This document shows positions 1-6,894 of a stretch of DNA of 17,320 nt, in pieces. The notes under the pieces were generated by a model. That model was not told where the DNA came from, ran no database searches, and saw only the letters and a list, made by a program, of their open reading frames with translations. Within the stretch, counting starts at the first letter, position 1, and every line of letters starts with the position of its first letter. Source of the stretch: an uncultured Beijerinckiaceae bacterium. GTDB lineage: Bacteria; Pseudomonadota; Alphaproteobacteria; Rhizobiales; Beijerinckiaceae. The position numbers and the translations under genes are program-made. The DNA lies in assembly GCA_937863205.1 (NCBI GenBank), contig CALMGA010000154.1:2432-19751 (forward strand), given 5' to 3'.

Positions 1-60
1 CAAGGCATCCCGGCGCAAGGCATCCCGGCGCAAGGCATCCTAGCCCAAGGCGTCGCGGGC
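1..60. repeat. 15-bp tandem repeat, four units, cut by the left edge
   Basis: Four head-to-tail units of 15 bp are visible. Units 1-15 and 16-30 are identical (CAAGGCATCCCGGCG); units 31-45 and 46-60 are diverged copies. The unit is a multiple of three. In the forward frame starting at base 1 it reads as a Gln-Gly-Ile-Pro-Ala pentapeptide repeat that stays open to a TAG at 64-66, so it could be the C-terminal tail of a gene lying to the left. A second forward frame is also open, to a TAA at 69-71, so coding is not proven. It may equally be a non-coding minisatellite upstream of zwf. Confidence 0.9.
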
Positions 61-74
61 GGATAGCATAAGGG

Positions 75-89
75 TGGCACAGGCGATGC
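75..89 (+). promoter_or_regulatory. Candidate sigma-54 (-24/-12) promoter for zwf
   Basis: TGGCAC at 75-80 is followed by five bases and then ATGC at 86-89. The GG and GC dinucleotides are spaced exactly as in the RpoN consensus TGGCAC-N5-TTGC, with one mismatch in the -12 element. A transcript would start near position 100, about 45 bases ahead of the zwf start codon. The match is short, so chance cannot be excluded. I found no upstream activator site, and any such site could lie off the left edge. Confidence 0.3.
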
Positions 90-144
90 TGGCAGGACGC
101 GGGCGGGCCCGAGCTTGCCATGCAACGGAGCCTGAGAAACCCGC

Positions 145-1626
145 ATGACCAGCCGCATCATCGCCGTCGCGCCTTTCGACCTCGTGGTGTTCGGCGGCAC
201 CGGCGACCTCGCCTACCGCAAGCTGTTCCCTTCGCTGTTCCTGCGCGACGTTGCCGGCGCCTTCACCGATCCCGTCCGCATCATCGGCGTGTCGCGCAAG
301 GATTATTCCGTCGAGCGCTTCTGCGAGACCGTCGCCGATGCTCTCAGGACCTACGTGCCGGCCGAGGATCTCGAAGGGCCGGCGCTGCCGCGCTTCCTCG
401 ACCGGTTGCGCTTCGCCCGCGTCGACGTGCGCGGCGAGGCGGGGTGGGCCGAGCTGAAGGCCCTGATCGCCGACGGTCGCGACCGCGTGCGCGCCTTCTA
501 CCTCGCCACGGCGCCGGAGCTGTTTGGCCCGATCACCCACAAGCTCGCCGAACACGGGATGCTGACCGCGCAGACGAGGGTCGTGCTGGAGAAGCCGATC
601 GGCAAGGACCTCGCCTCCGCCCAGGCGATCAACTCCGGCGTCGGCGCCGTGCTGGACGAGGATCGCCTGTACCGCATCGACCATTACCTCGGCAAGGAAA
701 CGGTGCAGAACCTGATGGCGCTGCGCTTCGCCAACCTCCTGTTCGAGCCGATCTGGAACAAGGCGCACGTCGACCACGTCCAGATCACGGTGGCGGAAAC
801 CGTCGGCGTCGAAGGGCGCGGCGCGTATTACGACACCGCCGGCGCCCTGCGCGACATGCTGCAGAACCACATCCTGCAGCTGCTCTGCCTCGTGGCGATG
901 GAGCCGCCGGCCGCGATGGAGGCCAATGCGCTGCGCGACGAGAAGCTGAAGGTGCTGCGCGCCCTCAAGCCGATCGACGACAGCAACGTGCGCTCCCTGA
1001 CCGTGCGCGGCCAGTACAAGGCCGGCGCCATCGACGGCAAATCCGTGCCGGGCTACCTCGACGAGCTGGACGGCACGAGGGAAAGCGCGACCGAAACCTT
1101 TGTCGCCCTCAAGGCCGAGGTGCAGACGTGGCGCTGGGCCGGCGTGCCCTTCTATCTCAGGACGGGCAAGCGGCTGCCGACCCGGCATTCGGAGATCGTG
1201 ATCCACTTCCGCGCCGTGCCGCTGTCGATCTTCGGGCCAGCGGCCAGCCTCGTCAACAACCAGCTCATCATCCGCCTGCAGCCCGACGACGGCGTGCAGC
1301 TCAACCTGATGATCAAGGATCCGGGGCCGGGCGGCATGCGCTTCCGCGAGGAATCGCTCAACCTCAGCTTCAAGGACGCCTTCAAGGGCCGCAACCCCGA
1401 CGCCTACGAGCGCCTGCTGATGGACGTGATCCGCGGCAACCAGAGCCTGTTCATGCGCCGCGACGAGGTCGAGGCGGCGTGGATGTGGGCCGACCCGATC
1501 CTGGACGCGTGGTCGCGCATCATCCAGCCTCCGCAGGGCTACACGGCCGGGGCCTGGGGGCCGTCGGCGTCGGTCGCCCTGATCGAGCGCGACGGGCGCA
1601 CCTGGCACGAGGCGCCATCGCTGTGA
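145..1626 (+). CDS. zwf: Glucose-6-phosphate 1-dehydrogenase
   Basis: This cytosolic enzyme oxidises glucose-6-phosphate to 6-phosphogluconolactone with reduction of NADP+ (or NAD+). It is the entry step of the oxidative pentose phosphate and Entner-Doudoroff routes. The 493-aa product has the usual family length. The N-terminal Rossmann motif GGTGDLAYRKL lies within about the first 30 residues. The substrate-binding signature RIDHYLGKE has its His at residue 180 and Lys at 184, and a second His (NHILQLL) is at residue 242. These two His match the catalytic pair known in the Leuconostoc enzyme. The ATG at 145 is preceded by a GGAG-like site about 15 bases upstream. The usual partners pgl, edd and gnd are not beside it in this window: an AT-richer DUF4253-like gene follows instead. 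Identification is firm; cofactor preference cannot be read from the sequence. Confidence 0.97.
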   Translation: MTSRIIAVAPFDLVVFGGTGDLAYRKLFPSLFLRDVAGAFTDPVRIIGVSRKDYSVERFCETVADALRTYVPAEDLEGPALPRFLDRLRFARVDVRGEAGWAELKALIADGRDRVRAFYLATAPELFGPITHKLAEHGMLTAQTRVVLEKPIGKDLASAQAINSGVGAVLDEDRLYRIDHYLGKETVQNLMALRFANLLFEPIWNKAHVDHVQITVAETVGVEGRGAYYDTAGALRDMLQNHILQLLCLVAMEPPAAMEANALRDEKLKVLRALKPIDDSNVRSLTVRGQYKAGAIDGKSVPGYLDELDGTRESATETFVALKAEVQTWRWAGVPFYLRTGKRLPTRHSEIVIHFRAVPLSIFGPAASLVNNQLIIRLQPDDGVQLNLMIKDPGPGGMRFREESLNLSFKDAFKGRNPDAYERLLMDVIRGNQSLFMRRDEVEAAWMWADPILDAWSRIIQPPQGYTAGAWGPSASVALIERDGRTWHEAPSL

Positions 1627-1693
1627 GGCACGCCTCCGTTATCCGGAGTAACGTCTCAGGCTGTAGTCTGGCACTCTTGGCGCCGGACCGGTA

Positions 1694-1711
1694 GGTCAAG
1701 ATGGTTTGACC
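1694..1711. other. Small hairpin downstream of zwf
   Basis: GGTCAA and TTGACC form a perfect 6-bp stem around a 6-nt loop. A second short hairpin (GTGG/CCAC, 1745-1756) follows. Both lie in the zwf to DUF4253 gap, and neither has a T-tract. They are at best weak 3'-end structures of the zwf transcript, not convincing intrinsic terminators. Confidence 0.25.
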
Positions 1712-1799
1712 GAGAGCGTAGCACGAATGGTCTCTGCTGTTATGGTGGCTAACCACTAGATATTGCGATTGTGAGTGCTTCGGCCATAGGACAAGAAGC

Positions 1800-2654
1800 A
1801 TGGTTCGGATCAGCAGTTCCATCCGACGAATCTTAGAAGCCGTAACCGGTTCGCGTCCACGCGCACAGCGAAACTGGACCGAGATCTGCCGCGATTGCGT
1901 CCGCGGGAATCTGCAATCTTTGCATCGAGTTCTGGCCGAGAGCGGCTACCCCCATGAAATGCTGGAGATGCGGGATGCGGAAGGTGCTCTGAAGGCGGCG
2001 CAATCGATCGGGCGGGAATCGGGTTTTACACCTGTCTTACTTGTACCCGACGACTGGAGCCTCTTCGAAACAGCGATCTTCACTGACGCCGTCGAGCGAG
2101 CCGGAACGGCAATTGCTTCCATTGGCAGGACCGATGCGGATGTAATGCAGTACGCAATCAATCATCTCAAATCTCTTTACTCAGGAGCAGAGGTCCTGCC
2201 GCAATTCGATCCAAAGAACATTGTACTCACAACAGTCCCTGATGAGTTCTCGAAGACGATGCGAGCAACTCACCCTTCAGAATTCGCTCCGGGCGAGCTT
2301 TGGTATTCAGAAGTCGCTCTCGTCCGTGTCCCAACTTCCCGAAACTGGGAATTGCCATTGATTTTTGATTTGTCGGATAACATGGGTGTTTATGGATCAT
2401 TAGAGCTTGCGTCAGTGTGTAAATATTGGCGGTGCAAATATGGAATGGAGATCGTTGCGCTAGAAACTTTGGGCATAGAATTCTTCTTGAGGCAGAAATC
2501 GATGTCCATCTTCGATGCAGCCAATCTACGATGGGAAATGCATTTAATGGGCACAACAAGGGATGATGAGCCTTTCAATCAAGAATGGGTCAATGGTGAG
2601 ATTCAGAGAGTCTTGTCGAGCGACTATGTTTTTCTTGACTTAAGTGGTGTCTAA
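1800..2654 (+). CDS. DUF4253-like protein in an AT-rich segment
   Basis: The product is 284 aa, with no signal peptide or membrane segment, so it is probably cytosolic. The C-terminal third, from about residue 180, has the look of DUF4253. It contains a Trp-x-Leu-Pro-Leu-Ile-Phe strand, then a Tyr-Trp...Lys-Tyr-Gly-x-Glu-Ile-Val-Ala-Leu stretch (KYWRCKYGMEIVAL), then a helical tail. An upstream Phe-Thr-Pro-Val-Leu-Leu-Val-Pro segment (about residues 76-83) resembles the conserved strand that precedes the domain in that family. The function of DUF4253 is unknown. Base composition is unlike the neighbours: only 22 of 60 bases at 2341-2400 are G or C, against roughly two thirds in zwf, which suggests horizontal acquisition. 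An AGGA at 1789-1792 sits 7 bases before the ATG. The gene appears intact. The family assignment is from memory of the profile and is moderately sure. Confidence 0.6.
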   Translation: MVRISSSIRRILEAVTGSRPRAQRNWTEICRDCVRGNLQSLHRVLAESGYPHEMLEMRDAEGALKAAQSIGRESGFTPVLLVPDDWSLFETAIFTDAVERAGTAIASIGRTDADVMQYAINHLKSLYSGAEVLPQFDPKNIVLTTVPDEFSKTMRATHPSEFAPGELWYSEVALVRVPTSRNWELPLIFDLSDNMGVYGSLELASVCKYWRCKYGMEIVALETLGIEFFLRQKSMSIFDAANLRWEMHLMGTTRDDEPFNQEWVNGEIQRVLSSDYVFLDLSGV

Positions 2655-2786
2655 GAAGTGTCTCAAGTCGTCAGGAACCCCGGCGTCGGGTATCCAGGAG
2701 CCACGACGCCATCCAGGGCACTCCTGCGAAAACACAGGAGGCGAAACTGGAGTTGGAAGTGATAGACTTCGAAATGAAACATCGTC

Positions 2787-2987
2787 CTATCTGGCGCTGC
2801 CGGTGAGCGGCACGCAGAGGTAGCTAACCTTGATCTCCGGCTGGGGATGGATCGCCACCGCTTTGGCGGCGGACTCTCGGCACGCCTCCATGGACAGGAA
2901 GTGCCCGACGTCGAGCGAGGTGATCCCGGTCGGCCCGGCGCCGCCGCCGACCTGGGCGAGAAGAACAAGAACGACGATCTGGGCCAA
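2787..2987 (-). CDS. Small exported two-cysteine protein, probable TTG start
   Basis: I propose a 66-aa protein starting at a TTG (2987-2985). Two overlapping GGAGG-like sites lie just upstream on the coding strand, at about 2990-3000. The first 18 or so residues (MAQIVVLVLLAQVGGGAG) form a signal-peptide-like hydrophobic segment. The mature part is short and has two Cys, one in SMEACRESA and one in VSYLCVPL, which could form a disulfide in the periplasm. The pattern ending in His-Pro-Gln-Pro-Glu-Ile-Lys-Val-Ser-Tyr-Leu-Cys-Val-Pro-Leu resembles small hypothetical secreted proteins I recall from alphaproteobacteria, but I cannot name a family. The same frame extends upstream to an ATG at 3128. 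That would add a poorly coding, Arg/Pro-rich leader in front of the signal peptide, so the TTG start is preferred. No partner gene is evident; the neighbouring DUF1800 gene is divergent. Confidence 0.55.
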   Translation of the reverse strand: MAQIVVLVLLAQVGGGAGPTGITSLDVGHFLSMEACRESAAKAVAIHPQPEIKVSYLCVPLTGSAR

Positions 2988-3205
2988 CGAGCGCCTCCGC
3001 CTCCGCGGCTGATGTCGACCGGCAACGCGCGTCGGCGCGATCCGATCGTCCGCCGCAGGGTCGCAGCGTAGGTTTCGCGGCGCGACTGCGTTGACAAGCG
3101 GCGGCGGAGTTACACCCGCGTTCATCAAGCGGATGTATTCTCCGTGGCGCGACGGCCCGAATCGATCCGTTCGGCCAGCCGTCTTCAGGCCTGTGAGTCC
3201 GGCCC

Positions 3206-4711
3206 ATGGCGTTTGAGCTTGCCCTCGGTCTTGTTGCCCTGACGCGCTTCGGCTACGGCCCGCGCGGGGACGGCGATGCCGCCGTAGCCGGCGCCGACCC
3301 GCGCGGCTTCCTGCGCGCGGAACTCGCTCAGCCGGGCATCGCCCTGCTCGGCGGGCCGGCCCTGCCGAGCACCCGCACGGCCGCGCAGCTGTTCTTCAAG
3401 GATCAGGCCGAGCGCAGGGCCGAGCGGGAGCGCGCCGCCGCCTCCGTGGAGCGAAGCCGGCAATCGGCCGAGCTTGTTCGCCTGTCGCCGGTGTTCGCCC
3501 GGGCCGAGGCGATGGCCGTGCCGGCGGCAGGAGCGCCCCTCACCGTCACGCCGGCGAGCCCGATGCCGGCCAGCCCGACGCCGGTCAAGCCCGCGCCCTC
3601 GCCCGAGGCGACCGTGTTCCGCGACGAGGCGCTTGCCCGCATCCGCCGGGCGGTCGAGGCCCGCGCCGGCTTCGCCGAGCGGCTCGTCGCCTTCTGGTCC
3701 AACCATTTCTGCGTGTCGGCCAACAAGGGCGGCATCGCGCGCGTCACCTGCGGCGCCTTTGAGCGCGAAGCGATCCGCCCGCACGTCCTCGGCCGCTTCA
3801 GCGACATGCTGCTGGCCGTCGAAAGCCATCCGGCGATGCTGCACTTCCTCGACAACGCCCAGTCGGTCGGGCCCGCGTCGAAGGCCGGCAACAACGGCCG
3901 GCGCGGCCTCAACGAGAACCTCGGCCGCGAGATCATGGAGCTGCACGCGCTCGGCGTCGGCGGCGGCTACACCCAGGGCGACGTCACCAACCTCGCCCGC
4001 ATCCTCACCGGCTGGACCTTTGTCGGGCCGCAGGGGATGCTGGGCGAGCCCGGCGCCTTCACCTTCAATGCCAACGCCCACGAGCCGGGGCCGATCGCCT
4101 TGCTCGATGCCACCTATCCCGAGGATGGGGTCGCGCAGGGGCGGGCGGCGCTTCTCGCCATCGCCCGCCGGCCGGAAACGGCGCGCTTCATATCCGCCAA
4201 GTTCGCCCGCCATTTCCTCGGCGACGCACCGCCGCGCACGCTCACCGACCGGCTCGCCAAGGTGTTCCACGACACCGACGGCGACCTCCGCCAGCTCGCC
4301 CTCGCGCTCGTCGACGCGCCGGAGTCCTGGGACCGCAGGCCGGTGCGCATGCGCTCCCCCTACGAGTTCGTGGTCGGCGCCCACCGCCTGCTGCAGCGGC
4401 TGCCCGAGGAGCCCGGCGCGGTGCTGGGACCTCTCAACCTGATGGGCATGCCCTTGTGGACGCCGCCCGGCCCCAACGGCTTCTCCGACTCGACCGCCGC
4501 CTGGGCCACCCCGGAAGGCATGAAGCTGCGCCTCGACTACTGCGCGCAGCTCGGCCAACGCTTGCGCGAGCCGCCCAACCCCAGCGACCTGCTGGAAGCC
4601 CTGTGCGGCGGCGCCCCCTCGCCCGAAACGCGGACCGCCGTCGCCCACGCTGAATCCCGCCAGCAGGGCTTGGCCCTGCTCCTGATGTCGCCCGAAATGC
4701 AGCGGAGCTGA
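3206..4711 (+). CDS. DUF1800 domain protein
   Basis: The product is 501 aa and belongs to the DUF1800 family, whose biochemical role is unknown. The N-terminus carries the family opening (ALTRFGYGPR, about residues 11-20). The core has the signatures WSNHFCVSANKG, AFEREAIRPHVLGRFSDML and LNENLGREIMELHALGVGGG, followed by TNLARILTGWTF. The C-terminal part has a Gly/Pro-rich loop (MPLWTPPGPNGF) typical of the family. A Pro-rich linker at about residues 116-130 separates the N-terminal segment from the core. The ATG at 3206 is the only ATG possible, because an in-frame TGA lies at 3194. No strong Shine-Dalgarno is visible. The gene ends 7 bases before a DUF1501 gene. This ordering (DUF1800 then DUF1501) recurs in many bacteria and implies a joint function, probably in or across the envelope. 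I see no clear signal peptide on this partner. Confidence 0.93.
   Translation: MAFELALGLVALTRFGYGPRGDGDAAVAGADPRGFLRAELAQPGIALLGGPALPSTRTAAQLFFKDQAERRAERERAAASVERSRQSAELVRLSPVFARAEAMAVPAAGAPLTVTPASPMPASPTPVKPAPSPEATVFRDEALARIRRAVEARAGFAERLVAFWSNHFCVSANKGGIARVTCGAFEREAIRPHVLGRFSDMLLAVESHPAMLHFLDNAQSVGPASKAGNNGRRGLNENLGREIMELHALGVGGGYTQGDVTNLARILTGWTFVGPQGMLGEPGAFTFNANAHEPGPIALLDATYPEDGVAQGRAALLAIARRPETARFISAKFARHFLGDAPPRTLTDRLAKVFHDTDGDLRQLALALVDAPESWDRRPVRMRSPYEFVVGAHRLLQRLPEEPGAVLGPLNLMGMPLWTPPGPNGFSDSTAAWATPEGMKLRLDYCAQLGQRLREPPNPSDLLEALCGGAPSPETRTAVAHAESRQQGLALLLMSPEMQRS
3551..3595 (+). repeat. In-frame 15-bp repeat in the DUF1800 linker
   Basis: Three imperfect 15-bp units begin at 3551, 3566 and 3581. 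They encode Pro-Ala-Ser-Pro-Met, Pro-Ala-Ser-Pro-Thr and Pro-Val-Lys-Pro-Ala (residues 116-130). They form the flexible Pro-rich linker of the DUF1800 protein and probably arose by slippage. Repeat number would be expected to vary between strains. Confidence 0.75.
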
Positions 4712-4718
4712 GAACGCC

Positions 4719-6011
4719 ATGGGTTCGCACCGCATCCTCCCGCATCCGTTCGTCCCGCACCTGTCCCGGCGCGGTGTTCTTGCCGCCGGCGGAACCCTGT
4801 TCGGCTCGGCGATGCTGCCGAAGATCGCCTCCGCCGCCGGTGCGCGCGACCCCCGCCTGATCGTGCTGGTGCTCCACGGCGCGCTGGACGGCCTCGCCGC
4901 CGTCGGCCCGGTCGGCGATCCCGATTACGCCTCGCTTCACGGCTCCCTGGCGATGGAGCGCGGCGGCGCCCATCCCGGTCTGCCGCTCGATGGCTTCTTC
5001 CTGCTCAATCCCGGCATGGCGAACTTCGCCCGGCTTTACCGCGCCGGACAGGCGAGCGTGGTGCACGCCGTCGCCACCAACTACCGCGAGCGCTCGCACT
5101 TCGACGGGCAGGACGTGCTGGAAAGCGGGATGGCCGCGCCGGGCTTCACCGAATCGGGCTGGCTCAACCGAGCCGTCGCGGCGATCCCGGCCGGCGAGCG
5201 GGTCGCGAAGTTCGGCGGTGCCGTCGGCGGGCTGGCGGTCGGGGCGGCGACCCCGATCATCCTGCGCGGGCGCGCCCCCGTGCTGGGCTGGGCGCCGGAA
5301 ACCCTGCCGACGGCTGGCGAAGACCTCGCCCGCCGGGTGCTCGCCCTGTACGGCGAAACGGATCCCCTGCTCAATCTGGCGATGCACGAGGGGCTCGACG
5401 TCGACCGCATCGCCAAGAACGGCTCCAGGAGCGGGGGCGAGTCGACTGCCGCCAAGCCGGAGACGATGAAGCCGAAGGGCGGCCCCGGCTCACCGTCCGG
5501 CATGCGGGTCGCGGCGGAGGGCGCCGCCAGGCTGCTCGCCGCGCCCGACGGCCCGCGCGTCGCCGCCCTGGTGTTCGACGGCTGGGACACCCATGCCGGC
5601 GAGGGCGGCGCCACCGGGCGCCTGATGCAGCTCCTGGGCGGACTCGACGAGGCCTTCGCCGCCTTCGAAACCGGACTTGGTCCGGCATGGCGCGACACGG
5701 CGGTGGTGGCGATCACCGAATTCGGCCGCACCGTTCACGTCAACGGCACCAACGGCACCGACCACGGCACCGGCACGGTGGCCTTCCTCGCCGGCGGCAT
5801 GGTGCGCGGCGGTCGCGTCATCGCCGACTGGCCGGGCCTGAAAGCGGCGCAGCTCTACGAGAATCGCGACCTCAGGCCGACGACCGACCTCCGGGCCGTG
5901 CTGAAGGGCCTGCTCGCCGAGCAGTTCGGCCTGTCGCCGGCCGTGCTGGGCACGGCCGTGTTCCCCGGCACCCTCGCGGTCAAGCCGATGCGCGACCTGA
6001 TCGCCGCCTGA
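4719..6011 (+). CDS. DUF1501 domain protein, Tat-exported
   Basis: The product is 430 aa and belongs to the DUF1501 family, which is related to the sulfatase/alkaline phosphatase fold. The N-terminus has a twin-arginine signal: SRRGVL at residues 16-21, then a hydrophobic stretch ending near an Ala-Ser-Ala-Ala cleavage region, so export of the folded protein is expected. Family motifs follow: LIVLVLHGALDGLAAVGPVGDPDY, SHFDGQDVLESG, a central VFDGWDTHAGEG, and AITEFGRTVHVNGTNGTDHGTG near the C-terminus, with the acidic and His residues typical of a metal site in this fold. The start lies 7 bases after the DUF1800 stop, with GGAG at 4704-4707 inside the upstream gene's end, so translation is probably coupled. 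The substrate is unknown in this family. Confidence 0.93.
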   Translation: MGSHRILPHPFVPHLSRRGVLAAGGTLFGSAMLPKIASAAGARDPRLIVLVLHGALDGLAAVGPVGDPDYASLHGSLAMERGGAHPGLPLDGFFLLNPGMANFARLYRAGQASVVHAVATNYRERSHFDGQDVLESGMAAPGFTESGWLNRAVAAIPAGERVAKFGGAVGGLAVGAATPIILRGRAPVLGWAPETLPTAGEDLARRVLALYGETDPLLNLAMHEGLDVDRIAKNGSRSGGESTAAKPETMKPKGGPGSPSGMRVAAEGAARLLAAPDGPRVAALVFDGWDTHAGEGGATGRLMQLLGGLDEAFAAFETGLGPAWRDTAVVAITEFGRTVHVNGTNGTDHGTGTVAFLAGGMVRGGRVIADWPGLKAAQLYENRDLRPTTDLRAVLKGLLAEQFGLSPAVLGTAVFPGTLAVKPMRDLIAA

Positions 6012-6031
6012 ACGGCTTGCCATCGATGGCC

Positions 6032-6083
6032 AGAGCATCGGACCGAAAAGTGCGCAGCGGTTTTCGGATCAATCCGATGCTCT
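6032..6083. repeat. Palindromic intergenic repeat, likely bidirectional terminator
   Basis: The outer arms AGAGCATCGGA (6032-6042) and TCCGATGCTCT (6073-6083) pair perfectly over 11 bp. The inner arms CCGAAAA (6043-6049) and TTTTCGG (6061-6067) add 7 bp. There is an 11-nt loop and a 5-nt one-sided bulge. I recall elements of this type as dispersed intergenic repeats in Hyphomicrobiales. It sits between the convergent DUF1501 gene and the minus-strand 242-aa gene, whose TAG stop (6084-6082) lies in its right edge. That placement suggests transcription termination or mRNA 3'-end protection in both directions. Confidence 0.8.
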
Positions 6084-6810
6084 AGTCGGCGAGGCGGATG
6101 GACTTGATGACCAGGGCGGCGCGGTCGTCCGTCGACCCCGACTCCTGTTGCATCACGAACGCCGTCTCCTTGTTCAGGGCGAAGTTGAGGAACTGCACGT
6201 CGACCGGCTTGCCGGCAAGGGTCGCGCCGTAAAGCACGGCCGAGTTGAAAGGCAGCGGGGCCGCAGCGGGCTTGTCCGTCGGCTTGGTGGCCGTGTCACT
6301 CTTCGCCGGCGGGCCGGGGGGAGGCGCCATGGTGATCGGCGGCGGTTGGTTGATCAGGGCCATGGAGGGAATCGAGGACGGGGCCGGGGCAGCGGCTTGC
6401 GGCTTGATCAGCGTGCCCAGGCCGTTGTTGCCGGCCGCCTTGTGCGGCACCTTGGCATTGGGATCGAAGGTGACGCCGAAGGCCACCATGCGCTGCGTCG
6501 CCGCCTTCTGCCAGCCGGCAAGGTCGGCCTTGCTGCGCTTCACCACCGCGGTGACGATGACGGACGTGCGGTCGGGGGCGCGCAGCTCCAGGCCCGAATC
6601 GACCGGCGTCATCGTCCAATCGTCGGGCACGTCGAACATCACGAGCGGCTTGGCTTCGGGAAGCTTGATCGTCCTGGCCGAGGTCGCGCCCGGCAGGGCG
6701 ACGAGCAGGATCGAGGCTGCGATGCCAGCGGCCGCGGTCCGGGCGGTCGCGATTGGAACGTCGGTCGATCGGGATGTGTGCCGCCGTCCGGCGGCGGGAT
6801 GAAAGCGCAT
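6082..6810 (-). CDS. Exported hypothetical protein with Pro-rich linker
   Basis: The product is 242 aa, starting at the ATG 6810-6808, which has a strong GGGAGG 5 bases upstream. A longer in-frame start at 6891 lacks such a site and would bury the signal sequence. Residues about 22-46 form a hydrophobic export signal ending ALPGATSA. The mature protein has two parts. The first (about residues 52-125) begins FDVPDDWTMTP and looks like a small beta-rich domain of the kind seen in uncharacterised periplasmic proteins. A Pro/Ala-rich linker (about 140-190) follows, then a short C-terminal segment (VQFLNFALNKETAFVMQQES). It is downstream of, and co-directional with, the molybdopterin-subunit gene (84-base gap). 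I do not recognise a named family and no catalytic motif is visible. The role is unknown. Confidence 0.75.
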   Translation of the reverse strand: MRFHPAAGRRHTSRSTDVPIATARTAAAGIAASILLVALPGATSARTIKLPEAKPLVMFDVPDDWTMTPVDSGLELRAPDRTSVIVTAVVKRSKADLAGWQKAATQRMVAFGVTFDPNAKVPHKAAGNNGLGTLIKPQAAAPAPSSIPSMALINQPPPITMAPPPGPPAKSDTATKPTDKPAAAPLPFNSAVLYGATLAGKPVDVQFLNFALNKETAFVMQQESGSTDDRAALVIKSIRLAD

Positions 6811-6894
6811 GGAAACCTCCCGGTTCGTCTGGGCGCGCGGGCGCATGATCTGGGAGCCGGCTATGGCCAAAAGAAGTCGAACTCCCGGCATCCG

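Noticed and set aside
40..1608. Long minus-strand open frame across zwf (522 codons)
   Set aside because: It is antisense to a gene with clear catalytic motifs. The translation is His/Arg/Val/Gly-rich and low-information, as expected for shadows in high-GC DNA.
2721..2740. Hairpin CTCCTG/CAGGAG as terminator of the small secreted gene
   Set aside because: The stem is only 6 bp with an 8-nt loop and no T-tract follows in the gene's direction, so termination is not supported.
1627..2786. Transposon or integron carrying the DUF4253-like gene
   Set aside because: No transposase, integrase, terminal inverted repeats or target duplication could be found on either side. Only the composition is odd.
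3185..4735. Minus-strand 516-codon frame over the DUF1800 gene
   Set aside because: It mirrors the sense gene almost exactly and has no recognisable domain.
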